DNA of 64,000 bases from Aricia agestis (Eukaryota > Arthropoda > Insecta > Lepidoptera > Lycaenidae): assembly GCF_905147365.1 (NCBI RefSeq), contig NC_056425.1:8811501-8875500 (forward strand), written 5' to 3'. Under the pieces are notes generated by a model. That model was not told where the DNA came from. It ran no database searches and was given only the letters and a program-made list of their open reading frames with translations. The translations under genes were made by a program, and so were the position numbers. Each line of letters starts with the position of its first letter. Position 1 is the stretch's first letter. Positions 11,561 through 24,240 of the stretch are shown piece by piece.

Positions 11561-12185
11561 CAGACATATCGCATACCCAATACAACACTGTATTAAGTCG
11601 GAAAACCTCAAATCGAGTTTGCTATTTATTTGAATAGACTAAAATTTATCCCTCGAAGACAGGCGTATTGATATTTGAAAGAGGTTCCCTATAATAAATA
11701 GAGTTAACTACACACCCTAAAGTTATTATCACTTAATTTTGTTACACCTATATATCCAGTTATAATTTATTTATGGATACTGAAACAACTTAACTACTTA
11801 ATTATTATATGAACTTCATTCTTTATATACTTTATTTACTGAATTTGCAACAACTTTTTAAGTATATTATATTGGTTTTTCGTTGATTCGGAAAAACTTG
11901 CTATTCTGACCTTATACAGTTGTGTTGTGTGTGCGATATACGAGTATATCTTCACTTTTAGGCAGTGCCAAATTGGATCATTATTCATCTGTGATTCGTG
12001 CTTAAAATTAAAATATAAAATTCGAATCGAAATATGTCGTGTTCTTGACCTCTTTGGAGCCTACTTAGGGATGTCACTTTCAATATTATTAATGTTGTAA
12101 ACTTAGCTAAAACTCCCCTTTCTTTTCGTCCATAGTGAGACATTTTCAAGACTGTAGCAAAAATAATTATAAGTATGTAGTAGTA

Positions 12186-12270
12186 TTATGTGCTATTTGT
12201 AAGTGTTACAAAAAAGTATCTAATAATTATAGATATACTTACTACAAAATTCATTTAACGGATAGCACAT
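12186..12270. repeat. Small fold-back
   Basis: ATGTGCTATTTGT and ACGGATAGCACAT are imperfect inverted repeats around an AT-rich centre. Confidence 0.4.
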
Positions 12271-12659
12271 AGCTTATAATAGTTTTTGGCAGCCCTACAT
12301 CTCTATTGACAACGACATACAAATTATGGATCACCCACACGGAATTATGAAAACACTACTCGTTAATATTTGCTCATATCTTATGCGTCTGTTTGTGTAC
12401 ACCTCGTTATTTCATGTTTGTCCGTACGTCCATATTTTTTACGATTTTATATTTATTCAGCGTTTTATTGAGTTTGCCTATTGATTATTAAATATTATGT
12501 TTGTTCGTATATTTAATATGCTCATATTATACGTATTAATATTTCCTTTCCCTCGTGTTGTCTATGCAAATAGAATCTAAAGATTTTTTGAAATAGTAAT
12601 AATTGTAGTATGAATTATACATACATACATATATACATTCATACACAATTCTTATAAAC

Positions 12660-12830
12660 TTGCCCGCAACTTCGTTGTTCTAAAATTCGTTCATAGCGCG
12701 GGAAATAGGTTTTGATACAGAATCTATCACAACAGTATCTCCTTTCCTGGGATTTAAAGTTCCTATCCTAATACCAAACTTCGTCCAAATCACACAGACA
12801 GACAAACAGCTTAATATTAGTCTAGATTCA
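12660..12830 (+). mobile_element. Diverged Helitron-like repeat
   Basis: TTGCCCGCAACTTCGTTGTT, then AAAATTCGTTCATAGCGCGG, and an ACAGACAGACAAACAG run: the layout of family 2 with a different middle. The 76-codon minus frame is not a gene. Confidence 0.5.
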
Positions 12831-12914
12831 ACAAGTAGAGCGCGCAACAGGTTCCGCAACTTCAACACAAGTTTGGCGAAGCGTCTCAAAAGGTCCATTA
12901 AGCGGCACATACAC

Positions 12915-15600
12915 TTCGGGTCACGCGCTCAACTTCCAATATGTCCCCCGACGTCTTCGGCTGTTTACAAACAGACACTTTGTTTTTACGCCCAGCCTTA
13001 ATCAAAAGCCGCCCGGCACGAAGCAATTTGGTCGGCCGGCCGCGCAATAAGAGGAGATCGCTATTAAAACAAGTGCAAATAAAGCAAATTGAAAATGGCA
13101 CCGCTCCTTCGCCGGGGAGTTAGTTTAACCCCCCCACCCCCCCTCAGCCTCCCCCGTCAAAACAACCGGGAACTTAGAACGAGTGAATTTTTCTAAAAAT
13201 ATATTTTAGGGCGGGCGTAACTTGAGAGCGGCTTGAAGTTTGAGTGCTTGTTCGTTGTAATTGCTCGGCTTAATTGTTGGTTCGTGTTATGTCCTCGTGT
13301 ATTCATTGAGTGTCCTTTAACCGTTTTGACTTTAACATACAAGTATTTTCCGGATTCTTCTTATATTCATGTGTGGTACCCTATGTTCTGAAACGAACGC
13401 TTTCTTATCAGGCAGTAACTAAAGAACAAGTCTAGATATCGGCTGTAGAGTTTAGTTCCCGACACTCTGGTTGTGGGCTAGGTTTCTCGATGGAACCAAC
13501 AAAAATGTTGTTTCTTTATAAATGGACATTGAAATGAGTGTGGATGAATTATAATAGATTTGTGGGATATGCGTGGCCGCCACAAAGGAAGACCATCCGA
13601 CCGAGCGAGGTGTTATGCTCGGTCAGGCCGGAGCCCACGTGATATATTTCAGCTGTCGTATATATACCGACGCGCTCAGAAAACTTCGATAGCGCGATGC
13701 AGGAATGTTAGGCGAATTGTAGGTACCGCCACAGATTCAATTATAATATATTCTTCAGGCTTTTATTTAGACACGAAATATTATTTATATTGTATTAATT
13801 TAAAATATTGAAGAATAAATACTCTCGGAAACAGTTTAGGAAATTTCGTTTTTTTGCGTTCTTGATGTATAAAATGCAAAGGTCGATTTTTTCAGTAAGT
13901 GGCACAAGGTTCTTATTTCTTTTTGCCTTTATAACCGTGTCATTGGATCGTTCATAAGTTGAGTTCTTTGTCAATTTGCTCTCTTCCTGTTTTCATAATG
14001 ATGCACTCCGCTGTGAAAGCACATAACCTGCTTTGTTCGCAATAACATTAGTGACGTCACTGAAACAGGAGAAAACATTATTACATATTACGAAGAAGTC
14101 TTACGACATTATAAAGTCACAAAGCAAACAATGAGGGAAGCTTCAGGGAGATAATTTTTAAAACATCCTTTATGATCACTAAAGTTGTTGGGTTGTATCT
14201 GCTTGGCTTCAAACGACTTAATAGAATTTTGTAAACGTTTCGCTGGTAGAGTTCACTTTTGCGCGTTTGTTATGGCAAGTTGGCATTTTAGAATTAAGGT
14301 TAAGTCTAGAAACTGCATTTATACAAAAAATAGAAGTCAGTCACTTGTACCTTAAGATTGAAATATGGAAAATGTATTCTTAAAAAATCCGACTCTTGTA
14401 CCTCGAATCTCAGTTCGATCGGTTCACCCTATCACCGAAAATCGATTTAGGATCGAAGGAACTACAATAGTGGCAGCACGATGATTGAGCAGAACCCACG
14501 ACAGATGCGGTTTTGTAAAATCGTCCCTACGGTTACCCAAAGCGGTTGCGGTATTTGACCCACCTAAGTACGATGTAAATATCATACAGTAAAGTAACTG
14601 TGCAATCCCTAAGGATTCAATCTGCAATCCCTAAGAAATAAACAAACTCAACACAGACAAATTCTACACGCTTACGACGTGATACTGCATTGCTTTGCTA
14701 CGGAGGAGGTTGTATGTAAGGAGGACGTTGGACCATGGATGTGCAGACAACACACAGCGTGTATGCGCGTTTCATGGTGTCCATTGACGGATAAGTCGTT
14801 TAGAAGATTACGAACATAGTACAATACAAAAATACAGACTACATCCAATCGGACATTTTTATGTACGTTTTCGGAGTGTTCACCGGTCCATTCATCATTT
14901 GGTTGAACTAGAGTATACAGAATTATAACTGACGTACACTTTAAAGTCAAAGAGAAACGCCACTATCGCCCCCATTATCTGAAGTCACGCGAAAGTGTGC
15001 GTGCGCCCAATTCAGTGTAGTTCTATAAGATGGCCTACTACATTTATATTGTGGCAGTGGCATATAAATCTCGCCGACCGCCAATTAAATCCGCCCCGGC
15101 ACTTTGTCTACCGCCCCCGATTGCTCCCGCGCTGACGTGCCGACGCCACAATACATTACATCATTATTGCTATGTTACATCGAAATCGTAACAGCAAGGG
15201 ATGGTACTGATGGAATAGCCAATATGCAGGACATTTTATAGTCAGTAAATTTTATATAAAAAGTGATTTGACTGCCTATTAAGAAAAGTACGCTTTTTAA
15301 GGCCTCCCTCTTCGATAGAGGAGTGTGGCTGATAAGTGATAAGCCATACTTCTCATATGTGAGGGTCGTTAAAGGCATAAGGGGTCTGGAAATACAGCTG
15401 GCGATAGTTTTTTATTATTAGTACGTTATAATGTTGTCCTGAAAATAGGTGAACGTATGAACACTCGGGGTGTTAGTCAGAGTCAAAATTAAGCAAAGCT
15501 AAGCACAGTCTAGTAACCATTTAGCAAACAATGCCATCAGGCAACTAAAGTCGAACTTCTAAAGTACATCTTCAAGGGGTACCTTCATTTTAAGCCCATA
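12915..15600. other. Gene-free stretch with GC-richer unique blocks
   Basis: 12915-13200 and 15060-15150 are GC-richer and non-repetitive by eye. The rest is AT-rich. No exon with both splice sites was found. Confidence 0.4.
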
Positions 15601-15607
15601 TTAATAA

Positions 15608-15765
15608 CAAGATGATGCCCGCAACTCTATTGCGCCAAAATTCGTTTATCTCGCGGAAACCGTACATTTTTCCGGGATAAAAGTACCCTATGTCCTTTCC
15701 CGGGACTCTAAAGTATCTCCATGCCAAATTTCAGCAAAATCGGTTCAGCGGTGTCCACAACAAAA
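15608..15765 (-). mobile_element. Helitron family 2, 5'-truncated
   Basis: Conserved 3' half only (CCGCAACTC, CAAAATTCGTTTATC, CCTATGTCCTTTCCCGGGAC); similarity stops after TCAGCGGT, before the microsatellite. The terminal CTAG is changed to CAAG. Confidence 0.72.
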
Positions 15766-15769
15766 TGAG

Positions 15770-18700
15770 CAGTGTGCGTTCCGGTGGGTGTCCGAATTTT
15801 TCTGATCAGAAATTCTTATAATGTGCGGCCGGGGTAAGGCGTCGTCGTTAGAAGTGTTCTCGTGTGTCATTTTAAGGATGTGCCAAATTGAAGGCCGGGG
15901 CTGGGGGAGACTGATTTATGCCTCGCCCCCTGCGCCATCGATTACACTTTTATTTACACGCCCGAGGTCAGTTTTCCAAGTTGGCGTTTATTAAGCTAAT
16001 TTGGCGCGTTATTATAAGTTAGCGGCGGATTTGATTTGTCGCCATTTTTTGGGTCTATTGAGCTCATCTTCATACTCGCTTGAAAATAACTCACGAAACT
16101 TGTGCGTGACAATGATATACTAATATAGTACCTATTGCGCGTATAAAAGAGAACTCTAGTTCGATGCTTGAATTTCTTTTCATTCGGTGACTGGACCTTT
16201 AGCTATTGTTGCAATACAAGTCCGAAATTTCGCCAAAATTCACGTTTCACTTTTTGAGATTAAAATCCTTCCAGGTTTTACGCGCTTTAAGAGAAAAATC
16301 TAATATTTGCGCTCACTAATATTACTATTCATTAATTCTTTTATTCCACCTTGGATATCGTGGATAAACTATAATTTGGTTGTATGATCTAGATTTTCTC
16401 ACCAAGTTGAGTGTTATTTTTATAGTATTCTGTATGTCAATAAAACTCGACACACAGCAGACAAGTCGCTCGAGACGAGATTATGGCCGGTTTACGACCG
16501 CCGGACACATGTACGGTGCACCTGGCTGGACGGCGTCATAATCCGTTTAACATCTAGAAAGTGGTTGGAAGTTTTATTCAATTAGTAACAGAAATAAAAA
16601 GGATTCGGATGCAAAATTATAGTTCGGTTTGCTACAAAAATCAGCTAAAACGATCGAACGGGATACAGCAACACATTTCCGTTTTACGTGTGAGATTGTA
16701 GATTAGCTGATGTTTCCCAGTTCAATCAGCAGCCTTATTCCCGAAACTGATATCAGATTTTTGACACTTTAGACATCTAAAATATGAAGAAATCTAAATT
16801 GATATCAGTTTCGGGAATAAGGCTGCAGTTTGCATCAAATCAATTTTTAACCAAAACTACAATTCGAAAATTTGAAGAATAGTTTCACAGTCAAGTTAGC
16901 TTTATAACTTATACGAAAACTCGACACATAGGCAGAGTAGACAGAATGATAGAGTATACCGACTTAGAACTGATGTTGAAATTTTTAATTTTGACGTATT
17001 ACGACGAAAATCGTCGCTAGGGTTGTTAACTTGTTACCTACGAATTTAAAACTATTACATATTCGCTGGACGTGTTCCTCTTTGGTCGTATTGTTGTTTG
17101 TATTTTGACACATGCGATTAAAATTGTCAGAATCCAATTTTGAAATCTTTATTTTAAATATTTAAAAATAAATTATATCAGCCAGCGCGAGGCACATTCC
17201 GTTCATAATCCTAGTGAAACCCGACGAATTTGACAGATATTGAAACCTGTCCGTTTCTTTGCAGTCGAACTACTGGTAGTTATGTCTATTGTGACATAGG
17301 TAACCTTTTCTTTTTGTTTAATTATGCTGTTGTTTAAAAGGATGACCCTAAAATTAAATGAAGAACGTTACTATTATTGACACTAAATGAACTTTGTCTG
17401 AATCACATCATGATTTGCTTCTAAAAGCTGTAGGTTATTTTCATTTGCGAAAGCAAGTTGTCAATACTTAATAATCTGTGGTGCGGCGTGTCCGCTCAAC
17501 CGTGCCGATGCGCGGTGACGGCTGCTAACCGGCGTTAATTACGCTCCGACAGTCACACACAACACCCGACCCGACAGTCACACATACCCGACCCGACGTC
17601 GGGTCGGGACGCCTTGTTGTGACACACATGTCACCGATTGAGAGTTTGAGTAGGATATTTTAGTGAAGGGACGTTTGTTCACCGTGATGGTGCTCTTAGA
17701 TGGTTTTTAGGTTATTGTCGGGTCACTGGGATGGATCTTTCTGGACAAAATTCAAAGATATGGAGCAAATTGTAATTGTAAATAGTCTGTAAGAATTGTT
17801 ACTTCTGTCAAATCAAACTGTCACCTTGTCTATTCTAAATTCTACCGTAGAAAAAGAACTTATTCTATTGTGACCGTGCTTGCATGTCAATGTTGCTGGC
17901 CCGAGTCATTAATAATTTTGACAGTTGACACTAAAGTTTTAAGTCTGAAATGGTGACGTGACGCGACGCTTAGTGACATGGTCATTTTGCTACTATACTA
18001 GGGTCAATGTAGTTTAGCTGACTGATTAGTGAACACAACAAATGAGTCAACACGAACATAATCGTCACATCAAAATAATCGCAAAAAGACCTCGTTAATG
18101 CCAGTCGCTCACATGAATATTCAGCAGGGCTTCCTTAAACAAATTAACGGGCAGCATCTTGACGTAATAATGCCTAATAGTTGGCGATCGTCGAAGCGGC
18201 GCCCGCCCCGGCGCCTCAGCTCATTTGCATCGATATTTCACGAGACACGAGCACCGAGCGAGCAACAAGTGGATGAATATTGTCGGGAATTTCGTGTCAG
18301 TTAGTATTTTCGTTTGCTGCTTACTGAGAAAGATAGTCGTGGTAGTTTAGAATTTAGATAATGTAGCAACGTAAATTGTATGTAGTCAAATGGACTGATA
18401 AATCGCAAGGATCGTGGCCTGGTCGTAAGTCATATCTTAATCGAACCTACGGCTCTAATCTCGTAATATCCATCTGCATCCTAGACGCCAAATCAGGAAA
18501 CGGGCACACAAACATTTCAGGAAAATTAAGAGCCAATCATAGCTTGTTTCACGTCTTGCGAGCCCAAAACTTGTATCTGCGTTGAGATGTTTCAATTTAA
18601 AGGACTTGAGTCCTGACTGACTACACTGAAAAGACTTTGAAACATGGTTAGTTGGTCATGGTGCGAGTGGTTTTCATAATCTCACGCAACAATTTAGTGG

Positions 18701-19290
18701 GGCTACAATTGGCTTGGCGCCAGTTCCAACGACAGTAATTACTCTCAAGGGTTTCTCGTTTCAATTCTCCTACATTATATCGCTAGAATCTACGGGTATA
18801 GGGTTATGGAGTAACTATGTTATGAAATATGATCATGAAACATATCTATCAAATTCAAAATCTGATCATAGGACTTAAACACTTGAAAGCCACCGCTTAG
18901 GAACTACAGTCCTTTCAGAGCTATTTTACCTTAAAGTTCATGTTAGTGAACCTTATGTCTATTGTATACTAAGGTCCTGTTAAATATCTCTGAACGAATA
19001 TAATACATAGCACGAAGTTGTTGTAGAAAGCAATTACATTACAGTAATTAGGATAATGAAGTTAGTATCTGTCGGCGCGTTGCGGACCTCAATTAAATTC
19101 TCATTACTAGAAGCGTGATTATCGTCATATCCTTACGTTGTAATACCCCCCTATAAAGTATAAGTGTATAATCTTCTCATCTATACTTGTGTATAGAAAA
19201 GGAATGGTTACATTGTAAGTTCAGTCTTTGGAATTGCTGCATCAGTTTTGATAGCACTGATTTTGTTGTTTTTTACCCTGCAACGAATTT
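15770..19290. other. Gene-free stretch with several unique blocks
   Basis: Blocks at 15820-16060, 16480-16560, 17480-17640 (with the palindrome CCGACCCGACGTCGGGTCGG) and 18090-18300 (with ATTTGCAT, a POU-type octamer) look like candidate regulatory DNA. No coding support. Confidence 0.4.
16729..16826. repeat. 27-bp perfect inverted repeat
   Basis: 16729-16755 and 16800-16826 are exact reverse complements (inner end CTGATATCA), 44 bp apart; AGATTT/AAATCT also pair inside. Probably a small MITE. Confidence 0.75.
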
Positions 19291-19296
19291 AAATAA

Positions 19297-19452
19297 GGCT
19301 CAATTCCACCAATAACTGTTAATGTTAATGCTCGAATTAGTAAGACATGATATTTTAACAACCTGTTAACACGTTTGTGTTAACAGGTTGTTAAAATATC
19401 ATGTCTTACTAATTCGAGCATTAACATTAACAGTTATTGGTGAAATTGGGCC
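19297..19452. mobile_element. PIF/Harbinger-like fold-back MITE
   Basis: A 66-bp perfect inverted repeat (19307-19372 and 19377-19442) around a 4-nt loop, extended by 10 bp with two mismatches to GGCTCAATT / AATTGGGCC ends. Flanked by TAA on both sides (19294-19296, 19453-19455), the 3-bp target duplication of PIF/Harbinger elements. Confidence 0.78.
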
Positions 19453-19555
19453 TAAACAACTAAAGTCTTACTTGTACAATGTTTTGTCCTTATACGTTAG
19501 AATAGTGTCATTCACAAGAATATAACTACCGTATGTCTGTATGCGCAATCTGGCT

Positions 19556-19819
19556 TTTGGAACGAAGTTCCTTATCGCGCGTTCGGCGTAAATCTGAAGG
19601 CTAGACAGAACGATATTTGACCTTGATTTGACCTCGACACTTTTTTATTAGTACTTACCTGCATGTTAGGGGCAGAGGGCGTTGATAATAAGTATTCCTG
19701 TGCGTCAACTATATGGCGTTTTTTTAAATAATTTTTTTGAGTGTTATGTATACAGGTTTTTTGAACATAAGAAATAACTTCGTTTCATTCGGGTGTCCCT
19801 TGACATCTCTTAAGTTTTT
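19556..19819 (+). repeat. Dispersed repeat family R1, copy 1
   Basis: Runs from TTTTGGAACGAAGTTCCTTA to GTGTCCCTTGACATCTCTTA and a T-run. Matches 43241-43573 in inverse orientation, with high similarity over about 260 bp. Confidence 0.75.
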
Positions 19820-20372
19820 TATTTCTAAGGTGGCTAGTATTTAACACAGAATCTTAATATACATGCCCACGTCCTGTGCTGTACATTAGCTCTAGTATTC
19901 ATAGCTCAACCGCAAATTTTATAACGTGTTTTATTATTTATTGCGATCCCGACACGTAGAGACCGTCTTATAAACATGTACAAGACACTTTAATTTATAC
20001 CAGTTTTAGGGTGCATTAAGTTTTGAAATCTTAAATTTTTGATTTTATGCAAAAGTATGCACGTTTATTCTGGATTTCTGTTAATCTTTTGTCAAAATAT
20101 CAAAATGTATGATTTTCAAATACTGGAGACAACAGGACATCTAGCCCAGGGCTAACTTTGCCTCTGATCTGTGCAAGTGAATCTTAGAAATGCATTTGTT
20201 TTTACGATTCTAGACGTTTGCAACATAATATCATCACCATCTTTATAACACAACTAGACTTTATGAGAAAAGCCAATGTTTTCTCACAATAGAAATAAAA
20301 AAGAAAAAAAAAACAACAAAGATGTTACAACATTTTTACCCAGGATTATTTTTAACACAGATCTGTATTAAT

Positions 20373-20740
20373 ACGGGCGCCCTAGAACATTATTTTTTTT
20401 GAGATTACTAACAAGAAAAAATTTTGTGAGTAGCTACAGTTTGATAATACGAACAACATTTTTATTTTTGAAAAATCTCGAAAGTGGTAGCTAAAAGAGA
20501 TAGAAAGGATTTCATACTTTGACTTGAAGGTCCTAAAATATGGATTGTTTTATTTGTAGGACAAGGTTACTCTTAAATTATATAACTATTGTCAAAGTAT
20601 GAAATCCTTTTTACAACTGTTAGCTACCACTTTCGAGATTTTCCGAAAATAAAAATGTTGTTCGTCTTATCAAAATGTAGCTACTCACAAAAAATTTGCT
20701 TGTTAGTAATCACAAACAAAATGGTTCTAGGGCTCCCTCA
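20373..20740. mobile_element. Long fold-back MITE (GGGAGCCCTA family), copy 1
   Basis: Arms of about 140 bp: the left contains CCCTAGAACATT, GATTACTAACAAG, AGTAGCTAC, TCTCGAAAGTGGTAGCTA and TTTCATACTTTGAC; the right holds their complements. A loop of about 65 bp lies between. The T1 SINE at 20747 has inserted just beyond the right end. Confidence 0.72.
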
Positions 20741-20746
20741 CTATAT

Positions 20747-21005
20747 CTTTGGACGCTTCACACCACGTCAGTCTGGCCCCGTGGTAAGTACCTGAAGGAC
20801 TTGTGTTACGGGTACCAGACAACGGAAATATATTTAATACTTTAATACTATTATTTAATACGATTTTTATTCTATGATACACATATTTAATACACATCCA
20901 TGACCCAGGAACTTTGAAAACTTTTTGTTCCGTCGGCGGGATTCGAACCCACGACCCCCGGCTTGAGCTACCGACAGCCCACCCACTGAGCCACAGAGGT
21001 CGTCA
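20747..21005 (-). mobile_element. tRNA-derived SINE (family T1)
   Basis: Same family as 47299-47566. tRNA-like head on the minus strand with box A TGGCTCAGTGG and intact box B GGTTCGAATCC (20949-20939). Flanked by CACTATAT at 20739-20746 and 21006-21013 (8-bp target duplication). Transcribed by RNA polymerase III if active; no coding. Confidence 0.83.
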
Positions 21006-21365
21006 CACTATATGTATGGATCTTCTATCTTAATGGAACGTTGTTATATTGTAATCATAGCCTCAATGTTTGTAAGCCTAGGCCTAATTGTATAAAGTCA
21101 ATTAGTTATATCGTACAATAACATAGGATTAGCAAGGCAATTACTGGCCTGGATAATTAAATTAATTACTAGCTTCCGGCGCGGACCTCTCATCGAATAC
21201 CCGATCAATTAATCCGTCATCTGATTTGTACGGGTTTAGGAGTTGTAAGTTTTTTTATAGGAACGTTACTGCTAAAAGTTCATAATAACATTGCATTACG
21301 CAAAGATATGCCGTTTAGCAAAAGTGTTGTATAAAATTAAAAAATAACAGCTTGTTGGTTTTATA

Positions 21366-22307
21366 TAGGGAATGCAATCTCGTTCTCGTGAGATCTCGGC
21401 CTTTTTTAGCGAGATTGATCTCGGACGAAAAAAAGGCGAGATCTCGCGAGTTTGACGAGATTTCACTTGAGCATAAAAACGTCTTATTCGAAGCGCGGAC
21501 TGACACGGACGGAGTTGCGATCACGGAGTAAAAACAAAGAGGAGCTGGCCTAAACAACTGCACTGTGATTTTCAACTAGGTCCTTAATTTTGACTTCTCG
21601 TTGTTTTGTTAGTTACAAAAGAACTGTTTTATTACTAAAAGATTTGTGTTTGATAGTGTACGCTTTTATAATTCTGGACGTCACGATATCGTGGACGCCG
21701 GCTTCCACGATAAAACGTTGGGTAGTGGGTACGTTTAATGCCCTTTTGATTTTACGCACCGCGGACGTTTTGTGCGGTTCAGAAGTGTATATGTCGTGAT
21801 GTCCTCTAACGTGCACGTTAAAAAGTCGACGGAAATTTAAAAACGTCTTCTTATATTTCCGTACATTGTACTTCCCTATGTTATTGTTTTACCGCGGACG
21901 TCTATGATATTACCGCCATGTCCAAAATTATAAAAGCGCACATTAGAAGAGAAGACTGGTTGTTTCTTTCATTTGTTATTTGATAGATATTAGATACGTA
22001 CTTATATCAAAGTTTACTACTTAAAAACTATAGACAGATATGTCAAACCATGTTTGATGCATAAAATTCAGTTGAAAAAAAACGTGAAAATGAATGATAA
22101 ACTTATTATACTCATAATATTTATTACTTTTATTTCGTAATTTATTCAAATATTGTGATTATTTGCAAAAAAAAACCCACCAAACTGCTAATCTCGCGAG
22201 ATCTCGAAATTGGCGAGATCTCGAAATTGGCGAGATCTCGCGGTATTGTGTTCATAAACTCGCGGGATCTCGCTTGAGCCCCAATCTCGCGAGATTTGCA
22301 TTCCCTA
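21366..22307. mobile_element. Non-autonomous hAT-like DNA transposon
   Basis: Terminal inverted repeats TAGGGAATGCAATCTCG (left) and its near complement ending CATTCCCTA (right). Flanks GTTTTATA (21358-21365) and GTTTTAAA (22308-22315) form an 8-bp target duplication with one mismatch, as hAT elements make. Several CGAGATCTCG palindromes lie just inside both ends (about 21390-21450 and 22190-22290), like the subterminal transposase-binding repeats of hAT elements. 942 bp. The open frames of 69 and 67 codons on opposite strands near 21590-21816 have no recognisable domain. Confidence 0.75.
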
Positions 22308-22511
22308 GTTTTAAATAATAAAATGATGATTTTATAAAATATAGAATTGAAGTAGTTTTAACACATGCTACTTTCAAAAGTGTATAATTGAGTTACCAAA
22401 TAATACAGTATTAGTTTCAAATTTCATAATAAGAAGTGTTGAAAAAATTGTTTTAGATCAATATATTTTTTCTTCGTATATATTAAGAGTTCTGTGTAAC
22501 TTTATTGCTAA

Positions 22512-22719
22512 CGAGCTTTTGCCCGCGGCTTCGCTCGCGTCAAGAAGTATTATTATATACAAATCAAAAAAGGAATTTATCAAAATCTTTTCTTAGCGGA
22601 TGCCTTCGTCATAAAATCTAGATGCATGTAAAATTTCAGCCCGATCCGTCCAGTGGTTTAGGCTGTGCGTTGATAGATCACCATGTCAGTCAGTCACCTT
22701 TGAGTTTTATATATATAGA
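22512..22719 (-). mobile_element. Helitron-like family 5, second copy
   Basis: TCTATATATATAAAACTC at 22719 after an A; same body as 5803-6068 (CCCGATCCGTCCAGTGG, GTGCGTTGATAGATCACCAT). Ends CTCG|T instead of CTAG|T, as the first copy does. Confidence 0.65.
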
Positions 22720-23036
22720 TTCTTAACCCTTAAAAACTAGTCTTAGGTGTCCAACGACTACTCTTAACCCTTAAGAAGTATACCTGGGACACCTCACACT
22801 ATTTCACGGTATCGAAACCGGCCATAAGATTAATTACACTCGGTCGATTTGAGTGGTGCTCATTATATTTGTGCGGGCGCGGCCGCCGCTCCTCTGTTTG
22901 TCCGCGGTGTTTGACCGCCTTCTTTACGACGGCGCTGTGCTCGTGTCGCGCAAACATCGATTACGTTATTGGAGTCGAAAAGTTGGGTGTTTCGTGTATA
23001 ATATGATGGTAGATGTGTAGAGTATGAGTATATTTT

Positions 23037-23228
23037 TTATCGTTCGTTGTGCCAAAATTCGTTTCGCGGGCGAGGTACATTTTTCCGGGATAAAAATTAA
23101 GTATCTTATGTCCTTTCCCAGGACTCAAAGTATATCCATACCAAATGTCAGCAAAATCGGTTCAGCGGTTTGGGCGTGAGGAGGTAACAGACAGACAAAC
23201 ACTTTCACATTTTTAATATCAGTATGGA
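23037..23228 (-). mobile_element. Helitron family 2
   Basis: 5' TCCATACTGATATTAAAAATG on the minus strand from 23228 after an A, short CTGTCTGT microsatellite, full body. The 3' hairpin region is degenerate. Confidence 0.72.
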
Positions 23229-23768
23229 TAATTAAAATAATATTATTTAAATACTTAGCAGCTTAGCAACTTTAGGCTTAGGTGGGGTCTTCTTGTGGTA
23301 GAAAGAGGAAATATCTCATTTAGCAAGAAGTAAGAACTGTAAGCAATAATCACGTTATTTGATCTTGGTCTGGTCTAGAGTTCATTGTTTCAAATCGTAG
23401 TATGTAAGACGTAAACAAATATATACATTTTATACCATGTAAAATATAATTGTGGCATATTTTCTATGTCTTGAACAAGGTATTAAGCGTTTGGCTACGA
23501 AAAGACTTATAATAAACTCTTAAAAATATGCATAATATTAAAAAAAAACTCGAATTTATAGTTAGATGTTTGGATATTGGTATATTGTCTCAGTCCACAA
23601 TAGTTTTAGTGCACAATGTATACAATAGATAATAGTAAGTATAAAAAAATGTTAATGAGCGTATCTCGCCGATAAACTTTGGTTTGGCGAGGTTTAAAAT
23701 GTATTAGTTTTTAAGTTTTTAAAATGAATAAAATATATATATAAAAAAAAAAGTTGAAACAATAACTT

Positions 23769-23850
23769 CGTAGCATCGTCGTAGACGGTTGCTACGGTGT
23801 CGTAGCGCGCTACGGTGTCGTAGACGGTGAGCTACGGCGAGCTACGGCTG
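23769..23850. repeat. CGTAG-rich tandem motif
   Basis: GTAGACGGT, GCTACGGTGTCGTAG and GAGCTACGGC recur within 80 bp. A related CGTAG inverted repeat (GTGCTACG / CGTAGCAC) lies at 60776-60836. Confidence 0.6.
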
Positions 23851-24196
23851 GCGGTATTTCGTCTAAAAACGCCGCCTTCATCTTTGAATAATTTCGTGAA
23901 TATATTTTAATCGAGCTTTTTTATTAATATTTTTAAATTCATCATTCTTTTTGCTATAAAATATTTCGCATCTTTAAAAAATACGTGGAATTGCGAGCTC
24001 ACAACTCTCACATCATTTTCGGAAAATTCATTGTCTCCGGGTTTAAAATAGTCGGAAAAACGAATACTGAGCTTCACCTGGGCATTGATAAATATCAGAT
24101 GTATTTTCGTAGCAAGTATTGAATTGTGCAGTTTTTGTAGCGGGCGCGGCGGCTCCCTATGATTTCATTATTTGCTTTCAATCAGCATTGTGAGCC

Positions 24197-24240
24197 GAGG
24201 GGAGAGGGGGGAGGCTTTGACCCCCTCCCCTCCCCCCTCC
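24197..24240. repeat. Purine tract facing a pyrimidine tract
   Basis: GAGGGGAGAGGGGGGAGG, then CTTTGA, then CCCCCTCCCCTCCCCCCTCC: an imperfect inverted repeat of pure G/A and C/T runs. Confidence 0.7.

Noticed and set aside
11158..11580. 140-codon minus-strand frame with a repeated 15-residue peptide
   Set aside because: Fully explained by the 45-bp tandem array and the S1 repeat read through.
20939..21005. A minus-strand tRNA gene
   Set aside because: It is the tRNA-like head of a SINE flanked by a target duplication, with a second copy at 47299.
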